From assembly GCA_037176705.1 (NCBI GenBank), contig CM073896.1, positions 18,488,708-18,552,707 on the forward strand: a DNA stretch of 64,000 nucleotides. The letters run 5' to 3'. Under the pieces are notes generated by a model that was given only the letters and a program-made list of their open reading frames with translations, did not search any database and was not told the origin of the DNA. This document shows positions 60,601 to 63,190 of the stretch, piece after piece. The first letter of the stretch is position 1; each line of letters opens with the position of its first letter. The position numbers and the translations under genes are program-made. The DNA is from Molossus alvarezi (Eukaryota; Chordata; Mammalia; Chiroptera; Molossidae).

Positions 60601-62229
60601 AGAAGATTAGCATGGCCCCTGAACAAGGATGACACGCAACTTCGTGAAGCATTCCGTATTTTTTGAGATGGCATGAAAGGACCTGGAGAGTATTACGCTA
60701 AGCGAAACAAGCCAAGCAGAGACTATCGCATGATCTCACTTATTTGTGGAATATAATGAACTAAACAAACTGATGAACAAAATTGACCCAGAGACACAGA
60801 GGTGGGGTACAGACTGACAAGTCTCAGAGGAGGGGGGGTTGAGGGGAAAAAGATAAACCACAGAACTTACATGCATGTATGCATGACCAATGAACATAGA
60901 CAACAAAGCTGGGGATGGGGAGGAGGGTATCAATTGGGGGAAAAGGAGAAACATCTGTAATAAAAAATTTTTAAAAATAAAATAAGGCTGAAGATACTTT
61001 GATATCTCTTCGTGGTCTTTATAAAATGCTGACTTTACTTACAGTCTTGTAGCATATAGTTTACAAAGAGCCCCAATTTATGACAAGCTCCTGCAAAACT
61101 CTGGGAGGCAATTAACAAGGTTGTAATTATGCAGCTTTTGTATCTGAGAAAACTGCTGACTATGGAACTGGCCCAAGAGGCACAGCTATGAAACAGTGGA
61201 GCTGGGTCTAAATCCCCAGCTTTTTCTTTTGGTTTTTTTTTATCCTCACCGGGGACATTTTTCCAATTTTTGTTCAGAGTGGGAGGAAGAGAGAGAGAAA
61301 CATCGATGTGTCCCTTTCACACTGAGTGGCTGCCACCCACAGGGCCAACCAGGGCTGGGACAAACTGCAACCGAGGTACGTGCCCTTAGCAGGAACCGAA
61401 CCCGGGTCTCTCTGGACCGCAGGCCGACGCTCTAACCGCTGAGCCAAACCGGCCAGGGCAATCCCCAGCTTTTTCAATGCTACTACTGTGATAGCAGAAT
61501 TAAACAGGTTTTTCTGGTCCTTACAAATGGGTTCAAGGAACCACCAATTTGCTGCTTCACTGTACACTCATCCAAGAAAGTACATCATGGGAACTTCCAT
61601 TGTTTTCCCGTGTCCCATGAACACGCCGGTAATCTGAGAATGAGTGGTAACAACACAAGCGAACGTGTCCGCTCAGGGCCGATCTGCTTACTGAACGTGG
61701 ACTCGCAGAGGACGTTCACCCGCCTGGGCTCGCGGTGCCTCTGGAAGCACCGACGTCGCTGTGCGGAAGCGCAGCCCGCAGAGCCGCTGGGCAGCCGGCG
61801 GTGGCGGCGGTGTGCCGGGCCCTGGGGGTGAATGGCCGTCAGGTCTGGCAGGGCTTTCAGAGCTGCGAAGGGCCCTGTGAAAACGTGGTCAAGGTGCGGA
61901 GCACACAGCCACCCCGTCGGCACCGGGGCCCAGCTCTCCGTCCTGGCCGCCGGCCGACCGGCCTTGGTGCTCGCGGGGCCCCGGCAGCCCCGCCGCCCCC
62001 GCCCCCGCGGGGCCCTCGCGAGTCCCGCCAGCCCTGCGGGCCGCCGCGCTGCCCCCGCACCCCGGGCGCCGCCTCACCCGTAGGTGGTCAGCAGCGCCTT
62101 GTTCACCAGCACCATGAGGAAGGAGCAGGTCCCGTAGAAGAGCGCCGACAGCAGCTGGGCCACCCGGGAGGGCAGCCGACCGGCGGCGGGGTCCGCGCCC
62201 GCGTTCGCGCCGTCGGCCTGGCGCGTCAT
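14481..62229 (-). CDS. SLC35D2: SLC35D2, Golgi nucleotide-sugar transporter (12 coding exons, whole span)
   Basis: Nucleotide-sugar/triose-phosphate-type antiporter of the SLC35D family. The human protein is reported to carry UDP-GlcNAc, UDP-glucose and GDP-mannose into the Golgi lumen in exchange for the nucleoside monophosphate. Twelve exons on the minus strand join into 1008 nt, giving 335 residues plus TAG, close to the human length of about 337. Coding segments: 62078-62229, 48940-48973, 46142-46228, 41234-41301, 37100-37171, 35663-35731, 30686-30788, 29339-29431, 25663-25730, 16747-16825, 15461-15543 and 14481-14580. Every intron is GT-AG and every phase agrees. Diagnostic stretches include [13 protein letters not shown] (exon 1), [15 protein letters not shown] (exon 7), [13 protein letters not shown] (exon 10) and GGDYIFS (exon 11). 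The exon 1 and C-terminal sequences fit SLC35D2 and not its paralogue SLC35D1. The protein is strongly hydrophobic throughout, consistent with about ten membrane helices. No frameshift or internal stop is visible, so I judge the gene functional. Confidence 0.96.
14725..14997 (+). mobile_element. Young Ves SINE in SLC35D2 intron 11
   Basis: GCCCTGGCCGGTTTGGCTCA head and a long A-rich tail. A duplication of about 16 bp (AAATCTTTTGGGGCAG) is intact on both sides. Antisense to the gene and only 144 nt upstream of the exon 12 acceptor. Confidence 0.95.
15461..15543 (-). CDS. SLC35D2: SLC35D2 exon 11
   Basis: 83 nt encoding [19 protein letters not shown] then LNFVGLNIC (Cys codon split). It contains the GGDYIF motif typical of this subfamily. 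The acceptor is TTTTCCTGCAG and the donor is TTG|GTAAGT. Confidence 0.95.
16317..16556 (+). mobile_element. Ves SINE in intron 10
   Basis: GCCCTGGCCAGTTTGGCTCA head; duplication AAAATCATAATTTG on both sides. Confidence 0.92.
16747..16825 (-). CDS. SLC35D2: SLC35D2 exon 10
   Basis: 79 nt encoding (G)[19 protein letters not shown] then [20 protein letters not shown] is the C-terminal family signature, with the Asn-Ser-Ala-Leu-Thr-Thr block in the helix thought to contact the nucleotide. The acceptor is TCGCCCAG and the donor is AAG|GTAAGG. Confidence 0.96.
17812..17997 (+). mobile_element. Diverged Ves SINE
   Basis: CTACCCAGTTTTCTCAGTGG head with an internal deletion; TATCCTCTGGTGAGGATTTT tail. 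Confidence 0.85.
18000..19745. other. Intron 9, unassigned
   Basis: No exon or repeat family identified. It includes a TG/G low-complexity run at 18438-18465. 18800-18960 is moderately GC-rich with a short uninformative frame. Confidence 0.25.
19752..19787. repeat. TC/CA microsatellite
   Basis: A short TC run passes into an uninterrupted CA repeat. Confidence 0.9.
19790..20463. other. Intron 9, unassigned
   Basis: Nothing recognised. Confidence 0.25.
20464..20724 (-). mobile_element. Ves SINE
   Basis: Reverse copy ending CCAAACCGGCCAGGGC, with near-identical flanks CAGAACTAGCTT/CAGAACGAGCTT. Confidence 0.92.
20725..21410. other. Intron 9, unassigned
   Basis: No exon or repeat family recognised. 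Confidence 0.25.
21411..21929 (+). mobile_element. Ves-type SINE split by a second SINE
   Basis: Left part 21411-21606 (CCCCGGCTGGGTGGCACAGT head) and right part 21869-21929 (AAATCAATAAAAACATATCC tail). The middle is the reverse Ves copy at 21607-21868. Confidence 0.85.
21607..21868 (-). mobile_element. Ves SINE nested in a SINE
   Basis: TATCCTCACCCAACGACATT tail to CAAAACCGGCCAGGGC; inserted into the CT-rich body of an older copy. Confidence 0.92.
21985..22205 (-). mobile_element. MIR SINE
   Basis: TTATAGGTAAGGAAACTGAG, AGAGCTAATAAGTGGCAAAG and GTGCTCTTCACTCATTCAA read as an MIR in reverse, including its core. Confidence 0.85.
22589..22820 (-). mobile_element. Ves SINE
   Basis: AATCCTCACCCGAGGATGTT tail end; a partial internal duplication (CAGGGCCAGGGAT) in the head region. 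Confidence 0.88.
22835..23084 (-). mobile_element. Ves SINE
   Basis: Immediately next to the previous copy in the same orientation, with its own duplication AGGGTTTACTT. A later insertion beside the older one. Confidence 0.93.
23085..23825. other. Intron 9, unassigned
   Basis: Short open frames at 23353-23711 carry no recognisable domain. Confidence 0.25.
23826..24061 (-). mobile_element. Ves SINE
   Basis: Ends CCAAACCGGCCAGGGC; 13-bp duplication AAACTACAGATTT on both sides. Confidence 0.95.
24065..24930. other. Intron 9, A-rich unassigned sequence with GAA repeat
   Basis: Probably old L1-like sequence at 24110-24300, not firmly identified. A GAA-rich microsatellite lies at 24829-24858. 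Confidence 0.3.
24931..25144 (+). mobile_element. Ves-type SINE
   Basis: CCCAGCCGATATGGCTCAGT head; duplication TTATTGGACA near both ends. Confidence 0.88.
25478..25590 (-). mobile_element. Internally deleted Ves-type SINE
   Basis: Ends GAGCCACACCAGCTGGTCC and keeps the GAGAGAAAGGGAGAGG body, but most of the middle is missing. Only 73 bp from exon 9. Confidence 0.75.
25663..25730 (-). CDS. SLC35D2: SLC35D2 exon 9
   Basis: 68 nt encoding [16 protein letters not shown] then LLSCFLG (last codon split). Covers a luminal loop and the start of the next helix. The acceptor is TTGATAATAG, weakly pyrimidine-rich, and the donor is GGG|GTAAGA. Intron 9 downstream is long at 8.8 kb. Confidence 0.94.
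25971..26160 (+). mobile_element. Ves-type SINE in intron 8
   Basis: GCCCAGCTGGTGTGGCTCAG head with an internal deletion; 15-bp duplication AACTTCCTCAAAAGA intact. Confidence 0.92.
26203..26460 (+). mobile_element. Ves SINE
   Basis: GCCCTGGCCGGCTGGGCTCA head, TATCCTCCGGTGAGGAATAA tail and a long AAAT repeat. Confidence 0.92.
26775..26883 (-). mobile_element. Short Ves-type SINE head
   Basis: Only the head is present (GGGCATGTACCCTGACCAGG to CACACCAGCCGGGC). I do not see clear duplications, so truncation by deletion is possible. Confidence 0.7.
26884..27674. other. Intron 8, unassigned
   Basis: No exon or repeat family recognised. Confidence 0.25.
27675..27770 (+). mobile_element. Short tRNA-only Ves-like SINE
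   Basis: CCGCCCGGCCCGTGTGGCTC to GGGGCACGTACC, then an A-rich tail. An 11-bp duplication AATCAGTTGAT flanks it, so it inserted in this short form. Confidence 0.85.
28060..28520. promoter_or_regulatory. Intragenic CpG-rich block in SLC35D2 intron 8
   Basis: Roughly twenty CpGs in about 400 bp, without SINE sequence. It could be an orphan CpG island or a relic of a GC-rich insertion. A 193-codon plus-strand frame (28026-28607) spans it, but I see no domain, and such frames are expected in GC-rich DNA. Confidence 0.5.
28640..28891 (+). mobile_element. Ves SINE
   Basis: GCCCTGGCTGGTTTGGCTCA head; duplication ATATTCCAGGGGG on both sides. Confidence 0.95.
29339..29431 (-). CDS. SLC35D2: SLC35D2 exon 8
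   Basis: Exactly 31 codons, phase 0 to 0, encoding [20 protein letters not shown] then [17 protein letters not shown] and YNA are conserved across SLC35D members. The acceptor is TTTGTGCAG and the donor is CAG|GTGGGC. Confidence 0.95.
29440..30231. other. Intron 7, unassigned
   Basis: No repeat family or exon seen apart from exon 8 at its edge. Confidence 0.25.
30232..30385 (-). mobile_element. MIR SINE
   Basis: CCATAGATGGGGAAACTGAG and AAAGTCACATGACCACCC fit a reverse MIR. Confidence 0.75.
30686..30788 (-). CDS. SLC35D2: SLC35D2 exon 7
   Basis: 103 nt, the longest internal coding exon. It encodes [14 protein letters not shown], then [20 protein letters not shown]. The DLAFNLEGY and [15 protein letters not shown] blocks are the most diagnostic of SLC35D2 and closely related proteins. 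The acceptor is CCCTCCCAG. The donor AAG|GTACCC departs from consensus at +4 to +6. Confidence 0.96.
30915..30933. repeat. C homopolymer (19)
   Basis: Uninterrupted C-run in intron 6, about 127 nt upstream of the exon 7 acceptor (G-run on the transcript). Confidence 0.9.
30940..31330. other. Intron 6, open on the minus strand but unassigned
   Basis: A 131-codon minus frame (30829-31224) ends 40 nt before exon 7 and contains polyglycine from the homopolymer. I do not recognise the product. It could be a broken processed pseudogene, but I see no poly-A or duplications. Confidence 0.25.
31331..31472 (+). mobile_element. 5'-truncated Ves-type SINE
   Basis: Starts within GGTCAGGGCACATGCCCAGG and keeps body and tail; the tRNA head is missing. 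Confidence 0.82.
31473..32770. other. Intron 6, unassigned
   Basis: No exon or repeat family recognised. Confidence 0.25.
32771..33020 (+). mobile_element. Ves SINE
   Basis: GCCCTGGCCAGTTTGGCTTA head; flanks AAAATGTTAGAGGA/AAAATGTCAGAGGA. Confidence 0.93.
33021..34059. other. Intron 6, unassigned
   Basis: Moderately GC-rich with several open frames on the minus strand, none recognised. Possibly an old retroelement or single-copy intron. Confidence 0.25.
34060..34165 (+). mobile_element. L2 LINE 3' tail
   Basis: TAGAATGGAAGTTCCATGAG, GCCTGGCACACAATAAACAC and TCAATAAGTTTTTGTTGAAC are the L2 3' end. Confidence 0.8.
34195..34365 (-). mobile_element. MIR SINE
   Basis: CTCTACTTTACAGTTGAAAT and GGTCACACAGCTAGTAAGCG are diagnostic of a reverse MIR. 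Confidence 0.85.
34486..34600 (-). mobile_element. MIR SINE fragment
   Basis: TTTACAGATGAGGAACTGGG and ACCACCACGCTATA fit a reverse MIR. Confidence 0.7.
34614..34812 (+). mobile_element. Ves-type SINE
   Basis: CTGGCTGGTGTGGCTCAGCT head; flanks AAAAGATGGAGTC/AAAAGATGGAGAC. Confidence 0.92.
35051..35322 (+). mobile_element. Young Ves SINE
   Basis: CCTGGCCAGTTTGACTCAGC head, AAAT repeat tail, 17-bp perfect duplication AAAATCTGCTATTTTTC. Confidence 0.95.
35663..35731 (-). CDS. SLC35D2: SLC35D2 exon 6
   Basis: 69 nt encoding (G)[19 protein letters not shown] then IAAG, a membrane helix flanked by the small-residue GAFIAAG motif. The acceptor is TTTATTACAG and the donor is TGG|GTAAGG. It enters and leaves in phase 2. 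Confidence 0.94.
36007..36191. mobile_element. Short non-autonomous hAT-like element
   Basis: 185 bp with perfect 11-bp terminal inverted repeats GGGTGGGGAAC and an imperfect 8-bp duplication (CTCACTAG at 35999-36006, GTAACTAG at 36192-36199, 6 of 8). GGCCCGCGAAT-type internal sequence is typical of hAT elements with GGGGTGGGGAAC ends. Family not named. In SLC35D2 intron 5/6 region, between exons 5 and 6 by position. Confidence 0.7.
36670..36900 (+). mobile_element. Ves SINE
   Basis: GCCCTGGCCGGTGTGGCTCA head, TATCCTCGGGTGAGGAATTT tail; AAAAAATCACT duplicated. Confidence 0.93.
37100..37171 (-). CDS. SLC35D2: SLC35D2 exon 5
   Basis: 72 nt encoding (S)[19 protein letters not shown] then TVIL plus part of a Gly codon. 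LPMFTVLR is a signature of nucleotide-sugar transporters, where Lys/Arg residues of this helix face the substrate pathway. The donor CGG|GTGATT is weaker than consensus, and the acceptor is TCCTGACAG. Confidence 0.94.
37475..37690 (+). mobile_element. Diverged Ves SINE
   Basis: GGCCCTGGCTGGGTGGCTCA head with a deletion in the tRNA part; TATCCTCGGGTGAGGATTTA tail. Confidence 0.88.
37691..38098 (+). mobile_element. L1 ORF2-derived fragment
   Basis: AAAATGGAAATACTCCCC, AAGAAGAACAAGGTTGGTGG and CTTACTACAAAGCTACAATA follow L1 ORF2 order. SPIN inserted at its end. Confidence 0.75.
38107..38329 (+). mobile_element. SPIN non-autonomous hAT transposon (complete)
   Basis: A 223-bp element with 15-bp terminal inverted repeats (CAGCGGTTCTCAACC at the left, reading CAGTGGTTCTCAACC from the right end). 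It is flanked by a perfect 8-bp target-site duplication, CTCTAGAC (38099-38106 and 38330-38337). The internal sequence (TGGGTCGCGACCCC, ATTTCCGATGG, TAAAGGGTC) matches my knowledge of SPIN elements, known for horizontal transfer among tetrapods including vespertilionid bats. It carries no transposase. It lies in SLC35D2 intron 4, next to L1-derived sequence. Confidence 0.92.
38540..38905 (-). mobile_element. L1 5'-inverted segment
   Basis: AGTCCTTTATCAGACAGGTA, CATTGCCAAATCCAAAATCA and GATCATTTTGAAGTTAATTT are L1 ORF2 read in reverse. It directly abuts a plus-oriented L1 segment. Confidence 0.75.
38906..39955 (+). mobile_element. L1 ORF2 end and 3' UTR, split by a younger L1
   Basis: 38906-39076 carries GGTTCCTCAAAAAAATTAAA and GAGCTACCATACGACCCAAT; 39469-39955 carries the 3' UTR and A-tail. 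A reverse, younger L1 (39077-39468) interrupts it. With 38540-38905 it forms a typical twin-primed, 5'-inverted L1. Confidence 0.75.
39077..39468 (-). mobile_element. Younger L1 3' end
   Basis: GTTACAGATGTTTCTCC poly-A-proximal end to CTTAATAGTACTCCATTG; flanked by TATACCC on both sides. Same family as the L1 fused to U6. Confidence 0.85.
39970..40190 (+). mobile_element. Ves-type SINE
   Basis: CAGCTGGGGTGGCTCAGTGG head; duplication AAAAGATGTTTCCA at both ends. Confidence 0.93.
40213..40239. repeat. CA microsatellite
   Basis: Uninterrupted CA repeat. Confidence 0.9.
40240..41233. other. Intron 4, unassigned
   Basis: No repeat family recognised between the CA repeat and exon 4. Confidence 0.25.
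41234..41301 (-). CDS. SLC35D2: SLC35D2 exon 4
   Basis: 68 nt encoding [22 protein letters not shown] plus two bases of a Ser codon, spanning the conserved LPLLYxGN helix of the family. The acceptor follows a T-rich tract (TTATTGAAG) and the donor is AAG|GTGAGT. It ends in phase 2, matching exon 5. Confidence 0.95.
41302..41957. other. Intron 3, unassigned
   Basis: Poly-T (transcript strand) near the exon 4 acceptor; otherwise nothing recognised. Confidence 0.25.
41958..42175 (-). mobile_element. Ves-type SINE
   Basis: Ends GAGCCACACCAGCCGGAC; duplication AAGACCTAGTCTTC at both sides. Confidence 0.94.
42247..42486 (-). mobile_element. Ves SINE
   Basis: Ends CCAAACCGGCCAGGAC; flanks ACTTTCAAGAACTTTT/ACTTTTAAGAACTTTT. 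Confidence 0.94.
42540..43639. other. Intron 3, A-rich unassigned sequence
   Basis: No family recognised; an old LINE or ERV-internal origin is possible because a MaLR LTR follows. Confidence 0.25.
43640..44375 (+). mobile_element. MLT1-type MaLR LTR, split by a Ves SINE
   Basis: CCTGCTTGCTGGAACACTCT, GACCACATGGAGAAGCCTGA and TTAAGTTAAGTTACACAGCA occur in the order of MaLR (MLT1) LTRs. Confidence 0.7.
43747..43976 (+). mobile_element. Ves SINE
   Basis: GCCCTGGTCGGTTTGGCTCA head; duplication TAATGTATA at both ends. Inserted in the MLT1 LTR. Confidence 0.93.
44390..44426. repeat. CA microsatellite
   Basis: Uninterrupted CA repeat of about 18 units. Confidence 0.92.
44751..45066 (-). mobile_element. 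Younger L1 3' end
   Basis: GTCTCCTTTTTCCCCATTGA to GGCTTATTTCACTTAGCA; same family as 39077-39468. Confidence 0.85.
45086..45142. repeat. TATA-rich simple repeat
   Basis: TATATA/GATATA low-complexity run. Confidence 0.85.
45436..45906. mobile_element. hAT-Charlie-type element interrupted by a Ves SINE
   Basis: Starts CAGGGATCAATGAACTAGGG and ends TTTGCCATCCCTG, with the characteristic interior AATAAAGTTTTATTAGAACA and CACAAAGCCTAAGTATTTA. The SINE at 45649-45890 sits just inside the right end. I see no clean 8-bp duplication, consistent with age. Confidence 0.7.
45649..45890 (+). mobile_element. Ves SINE
   Basis: GCCCTGGCTGGTGTGGCTCA head with a GTCT repeat in the body; inserted in the Charlie-type element. 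Confidence 0.92.
46142..46228 (-). CDS. SLC35D2: SLC35D2 exon 3
   Basis: Exactly 29 codons, phase 0 to 0, encoding [12 protein letters not shown] followed by [17 protein letters not shown]. The first half is the second membrane helix and the second half is the basic loop conserved in SLC35D proteins. The acceptor has a long pyrimidine tract (CCCCCCCTTTTTTAG) and the donor is AAG|GTATGT. Confidence 0.95.
46229..46710. other. Intron 2, unassigned
   Basis: Nothing recognised upstream of the Ves copy. Confidence 0.25.
46711..46964 (-). mobile_element. Ves SINE
   Basis: Ends CCAAACCGGCCAGGGC; duplication GAGAAAAACAA at both ends. Confidence 0.95.
46965..48257. other. Intron 2, A/T-rich unassigned sequence
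   Basis: No repeat family or exon recognised. Confidence 0.25.
48258..48455 (+). mobile_element. Ves-type SINE
   Basis: CCCAGCTGGTGTGGCACAGT head; duplication AAGTAATTAAATTCCA at both ends. Confidence 0.94.
48493..48723 (+). mobile_element. Ves SINE
   Basis: GCCCTGGCTGGTGTTGCTCG head, TATCCTTAGGTGAGTATTAA tail; flanks AAATTAAAACCAG/AAATTAAAATCAG. About 217 bp from exon 2. Confidence 0.92.
48940..48973 (-). CDS. SLC35D2: SLC35D2 exon 2 (34-nt small exon)
   Basis: A 34-nt exon encoding [11 protein letters not shown], which continues codon 51 (GG|T). The acceptor is TTTTTTTTGTAG and the donor is CAG|GTAAGT, both strong. It is separated from exon 1 by a 13.1-kb intron and is much too short to be found by open-frame length. 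It ends in phase 0. Confidence 0.93.
49235..49690 (+). mobile_element. L1 ORF2 fragment split by a SINE
   Basis: TAATAACTTTAGCAAGTTTA and ACATCATTTACACTGGCACC are neighbouring ORF2 segments, separated by the reverse SINE at 49362-49585. Confidence 0.65.
49362..49585 (-). mobile_element. Ves-type SINE
   Basis: Ends GAGCCACACCAGCCGGC; duplication AAGAAAATGAAAATTTA at both ends. Confidence 0.95.
49735..50490. other. CpG-rich unassigned block in intron 1
   Basis: GC- and CpG-rich sequence, including CGCCGCGCGCGCTGG near 50010-50030, in otherwise A/T-rich intron. Overlapping open frames exist on both strands (for example 49732-50184 and 50181-50609 minus) with no domain I recognise. Possible GC-rich retroelement remnant or orphan CpG island. 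Confidence 0.4.
50520..50624 (-). mobile_element. Short tRNA-only Ves-like SINE
   Basis: GGTACGTGCCCCTAGAGGAA to CCGCTAAGCCAAAC with a TTTG/TTTA tail; TGATGTTT duplicated at both ends. Same breakpoint as 7745-7850 and 27675-27770. Confidence 0.82.
50657..50872 (+). mobile_element. Ves SINE with head deletion
   Basis: CTGGCCGGTTTGGCTCAGTG head lacking about 25 bases of the tRNA part; AGAGTCCT duplicated. Confidence 0.9.
51010..51530 (+). mobile_element. L1 ORF2 fragment
   Basis: GTTCATGGGTTGGAAACCCA, AATCAATGCAATCTCTGTGA and AAGAAGAACAAAGTCAGAGA follow ORF2 order. Confidence 0.75.
51670..53975. other. Intron 1, unassigned
   Basis: No exon seen. 51840-52900 could be 5' L1 or ERV-internal sequence, but I cannot place it. 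A G-run lies at 51662-51672. Confidence 0.25.
53976..55228 (-). mobile_element. 5'-truncated L1 (ORF2 C-terminus and 3' end)
   Basis: Longest L1 in the window and sense to SLC35D2. Minus frames 55122-54865 and 54861-54421 are in phase and separated by one TAG. They read [20 protein letters not shown] and [20 protein letters not shown], the ORF2 Cys-rich C-terminal region. After a frame break the last codons include [12 protein letters not shown] and [15 protein letters not shown]. Non-functional: truncated, with one nonsense and one frame break. Confidence 0.92.
55254..55497 (+). mobile_element. Ves SINE
   Basis: GCCCTGGCTGGTTTGCTCAG head; duplication AAAACTACTTAT at both ends. Confidence 0.94.
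55530..55935. mobile_element. Possible retroviral LTR
   Basis: Compact low-repeat block (AAGGTGTCAGGGAGATAACC to AGTAACTGAGGGTCAGAATG) with LTR-like composition between intron sequences; ends not defined. Confidence 0.3.
56140..56377 (-). mobile_element. Ves SINE
   Basis: Ends CCAAACCGGCCAGGGC; ATCCTCACCCCAGGAC tail end. Confidence 0.93.
56603..56898 (-). mobile_element. Ves SINE with an internal CA microsatellite
   Basis: Head CCAAACCAGCCAGGGCC and tail AATCCTCACCCAGGATAT are normal. A CA repeat (about 56821-56859) has expanded within the tRNA-derived head. Confidence 0.92.
57236..57352. repeat. G-rich minisatellite in intron 1
   Basis: Irregular tandem units of the GGGGGCAGGAGGCGGGC type on the plus strand, including a run of nine or more G. 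Plus-strand G-runs are template-strand for SLC35D2. Long open frames here are repeat artefacts. Confidence 0.88.
57641..57673. repeat. CA microsatellite
   Basis: Uninterrupted CA repeat. Confidence 0.92.
58057..58259 (+). mobile_element. Ves SINE
   Basis: TCTGGCCGGTTTTGCTCAGC head with a body deletion; flanks AAGAATAGTATGAAAAT/AAGAATAGCATTAAAAT. Confidence 0.92.
58270..59374. other. Intron 1, unassigned
   Basis: No exon or family recognised. Confidence 0.25.
59375..60155 (+). mobile_element. L2 LINE 3' region
   Basis: CATGCCTGGAATGTTCTTCC, AAATGTCACCTCCTCAGTGA and AACAGTGCCTGGCTCATAAC are hallmarks of L2, here unusually long and readable. Confidence 0.88.
60160..60497 (+). mobile_element. 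Second L2 LINE 3' tail
   Basis: TCTGTCTGGAATGCTGCTGC and GGCACCTAGTAGGTGGGGCT repeat the L2 3' order, in tandem with the previous copy. Confidence 0.7.
60541..60557. repeat. Left target-site duplication of the U6-L1 chimera
   Basis: ATAAAATAAGGCCAAAG matches the right copy at 60977-60993 at 15 of 17 bases. The two mismatches are CA versus TG at the same dinucleotide, as expected if an original CpG decayed on opposite strands. The final G may belong to U6. Confidence 0.85.
60557..60664 (+). pseudogene. U6 snRNA pseudogene, 5' half of a U6-L1 chimera
   Basis: Nearly full-length U6 spliceosomal RNA copy, from GTGCTCGCTTCGGCAGCACA to the terminal T-run. It differs from functional U6 at important sites: the ACAGAGA box reads ATAGAGA, and the internal stem-loop CTGCGCAAGG reads CTGAACAAGG. 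There is no proximal sequence element, and the TATA-like string upstream sits only about 17 bases before the start, because it belongs to the target-site duplication. It is therefore a retrotransposed pseudogene and not a transcribed U6 gene. It fuses directly to an L1 3' end at 60665. Confidence 0.9.
60665..60976 (+). mobile_element. L1 3' end fused to U6
   Basis: Begins GAGATGGCATGAAAGGACC, inside the last codons of L1 ORF2 (the ETTWRDLE region), and runs through the 3' UTR to a mixed A-rich tail. The same end occurs in reverse at 39077-39468, 44751-45066 and 53976-55228, so the family is the abundant bat L1. The U6 T-run abuts L1 at a TTTGAGA match, implying microhomology at the junction. 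Confidence 0.88.
60977..60993. repeat. Right target-site duplication of the U6-L1 chimera
   Basis: ATAAAATAAGGCTGAAG directly follows the L1 A-rich tail. It pairs with 60541-60557 and shows that U6 and L1 were inserted together in a single event. Confidence 0.85.
61229..61461 (-). mobile_element. Ves SINE near exon 1
   Basis: Ends CCAAACCGGCCAGGGC; 16-bp duplication AATCCCCAGCTTTTTC at both ends. It is the closest SINE to the promoter, about 600 bp into intron 1. Confidence 0.95.
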
Positions 62230-62470
62230 GGATGGCCCGCCCGCAGCCCACGCCGGTCGCCCGCCGCGGGCCCGCTCCGGTCCGCCCCGCCCCAGTTCCG
62301 TCCCCGCCCCCGGGGCCCCGAGAGGGCGCAGCCCAAACAGGAAGGGCCCCAGCGCGAACCCCACGTGCCCGCGCGGCCCGGCCAGCGCCCCAAAGCTGCG
62401 GGCGCGGGAGGAGCCGCGCAGCGGGAGTTCGCGCTCGGACACCGGGCGTGTGGGCACCTGGTCTGAAGGC
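61720..62470 (-). promoter_or_regulatory. SLC35D2: CpG island promoter of SLC35D2
   Basis: Very GC- and CpG-rich block enclosing exon 1, in sharp contrast to the A/T-rich flanks. It contains GC boxes CCCCGCCCC at 62285-62293 and 62302-62310, just upstream of the ATG on the gene strand, and I see no TATA box at a sensible distance. This is the layout of a housekeeping-type promoter with dispersed starts. Long open frames on both strands here are a by-product of base composition. Confidence 0.85.
62078..62229 (-). CDS. SLC35D2: SLC35D2 exon 1 (coding part)
   Basis: Encodes residues 1-50 plus two bases of codon 51, beginning [11 protein letters not shown] and ending KALLTTYG. It contains the cytosolic N-terminus and most of the first membrane helix (about residues 26-45). 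The donor reads GG|GTGAGG. The ATG is the first in a frame that stays open for about 76 codons upstream without another ATG. Its context is weak (T at -3, A at +4). The hydrophilic N-terminus is variable in this family, and the conserved part starts at [13 protein letters not shown]. Confidence 0.95.
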
Positions 62471-62574
62471 GGACCAGCAGCGGGTTTGGGAAGTACAAAG
62501 CCCTACGTTCTTTCAGATTGCTGTCTTGGGGAGAAACCCTTCCGTTTAGTTTTAGGATTGGTTTTGCTTTTTTT

Positions 62575-63190
62575 CTACAATACTTTTTTAACGTATAATT
62601 TACATACAGTGAAATGCAGATTTTACGAAACCACAGGGTTACGGTTTTGACAAATGCAGACACCCATGGAACCACCTGAAAGAGAATATTTCCATCACCC
62701 CCAAAAGTGCCCCTTTTGCCCCACTTAAGTCAATCAGAAGTTACTCTGACTCTATTACCATAGGTTAGATTTGCCTTTTCTAGAAATGCATGTCTTCCAT
62801 GAAGGCTCTCCGCCCTGCTCTTTATTTTTTTCGACTCTCCCATGTTGCTTCTTTTCCTTGTTGAGTTGTACCACAATTTATCCACCCACAATGTATCCAT
62901 TCAGTTGATGGGCATGTTGGTTGTTTCCAGTTTAGGGTTATTAAATGCTTCCATATTCGTGTGTGTGTTCATTTCCGTTCGTAAGTACGTAGCAGTGGAA
63001 TGGCTGGGTAACGTGGGTGCAAAGTCTCAAGGCTCCTTGCCTCTGGGTGTTTTCTGGCGGGGCCGCTTCAGATCCAGCAGGACAGCAACTGAGCATCAGT
63101 GTGTGTTGCTGATGTTAACCGAAGGAGAGCCTCCCAGAACTGCCTACTCTGGCCAGACTCCACCTGCTGTACCAATTTTTCAAGTAAGTG
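62575..63190 (-). mobile_element. Old L1M remnant upstream of SLC35D2
   Basis: TATAATTTACATACAGTGAA, CAGTTGATGGGCATGTTGGT and CAGTGGAATGGCTGGGTAAC match an old L1M read in reverse. Confidence 0.7.

Noticed and set aside
5691..61461. tRNA genes suggested by A- and B-box-like heads (GTTAGAGC, GGTTCGATTCC)
   Set aside because: All are heads of Ves SINEs with CT-rich bodies and A-rich tails; none folds as an independent tRNA gene in context.
61735..62466. 243-codon plus-strand open frame over the SLC35D2 promoter
   Set aside because: Proline/arginine-rich translation of a CpG island, antisense to exon 1. No domain, and explained by base composition.
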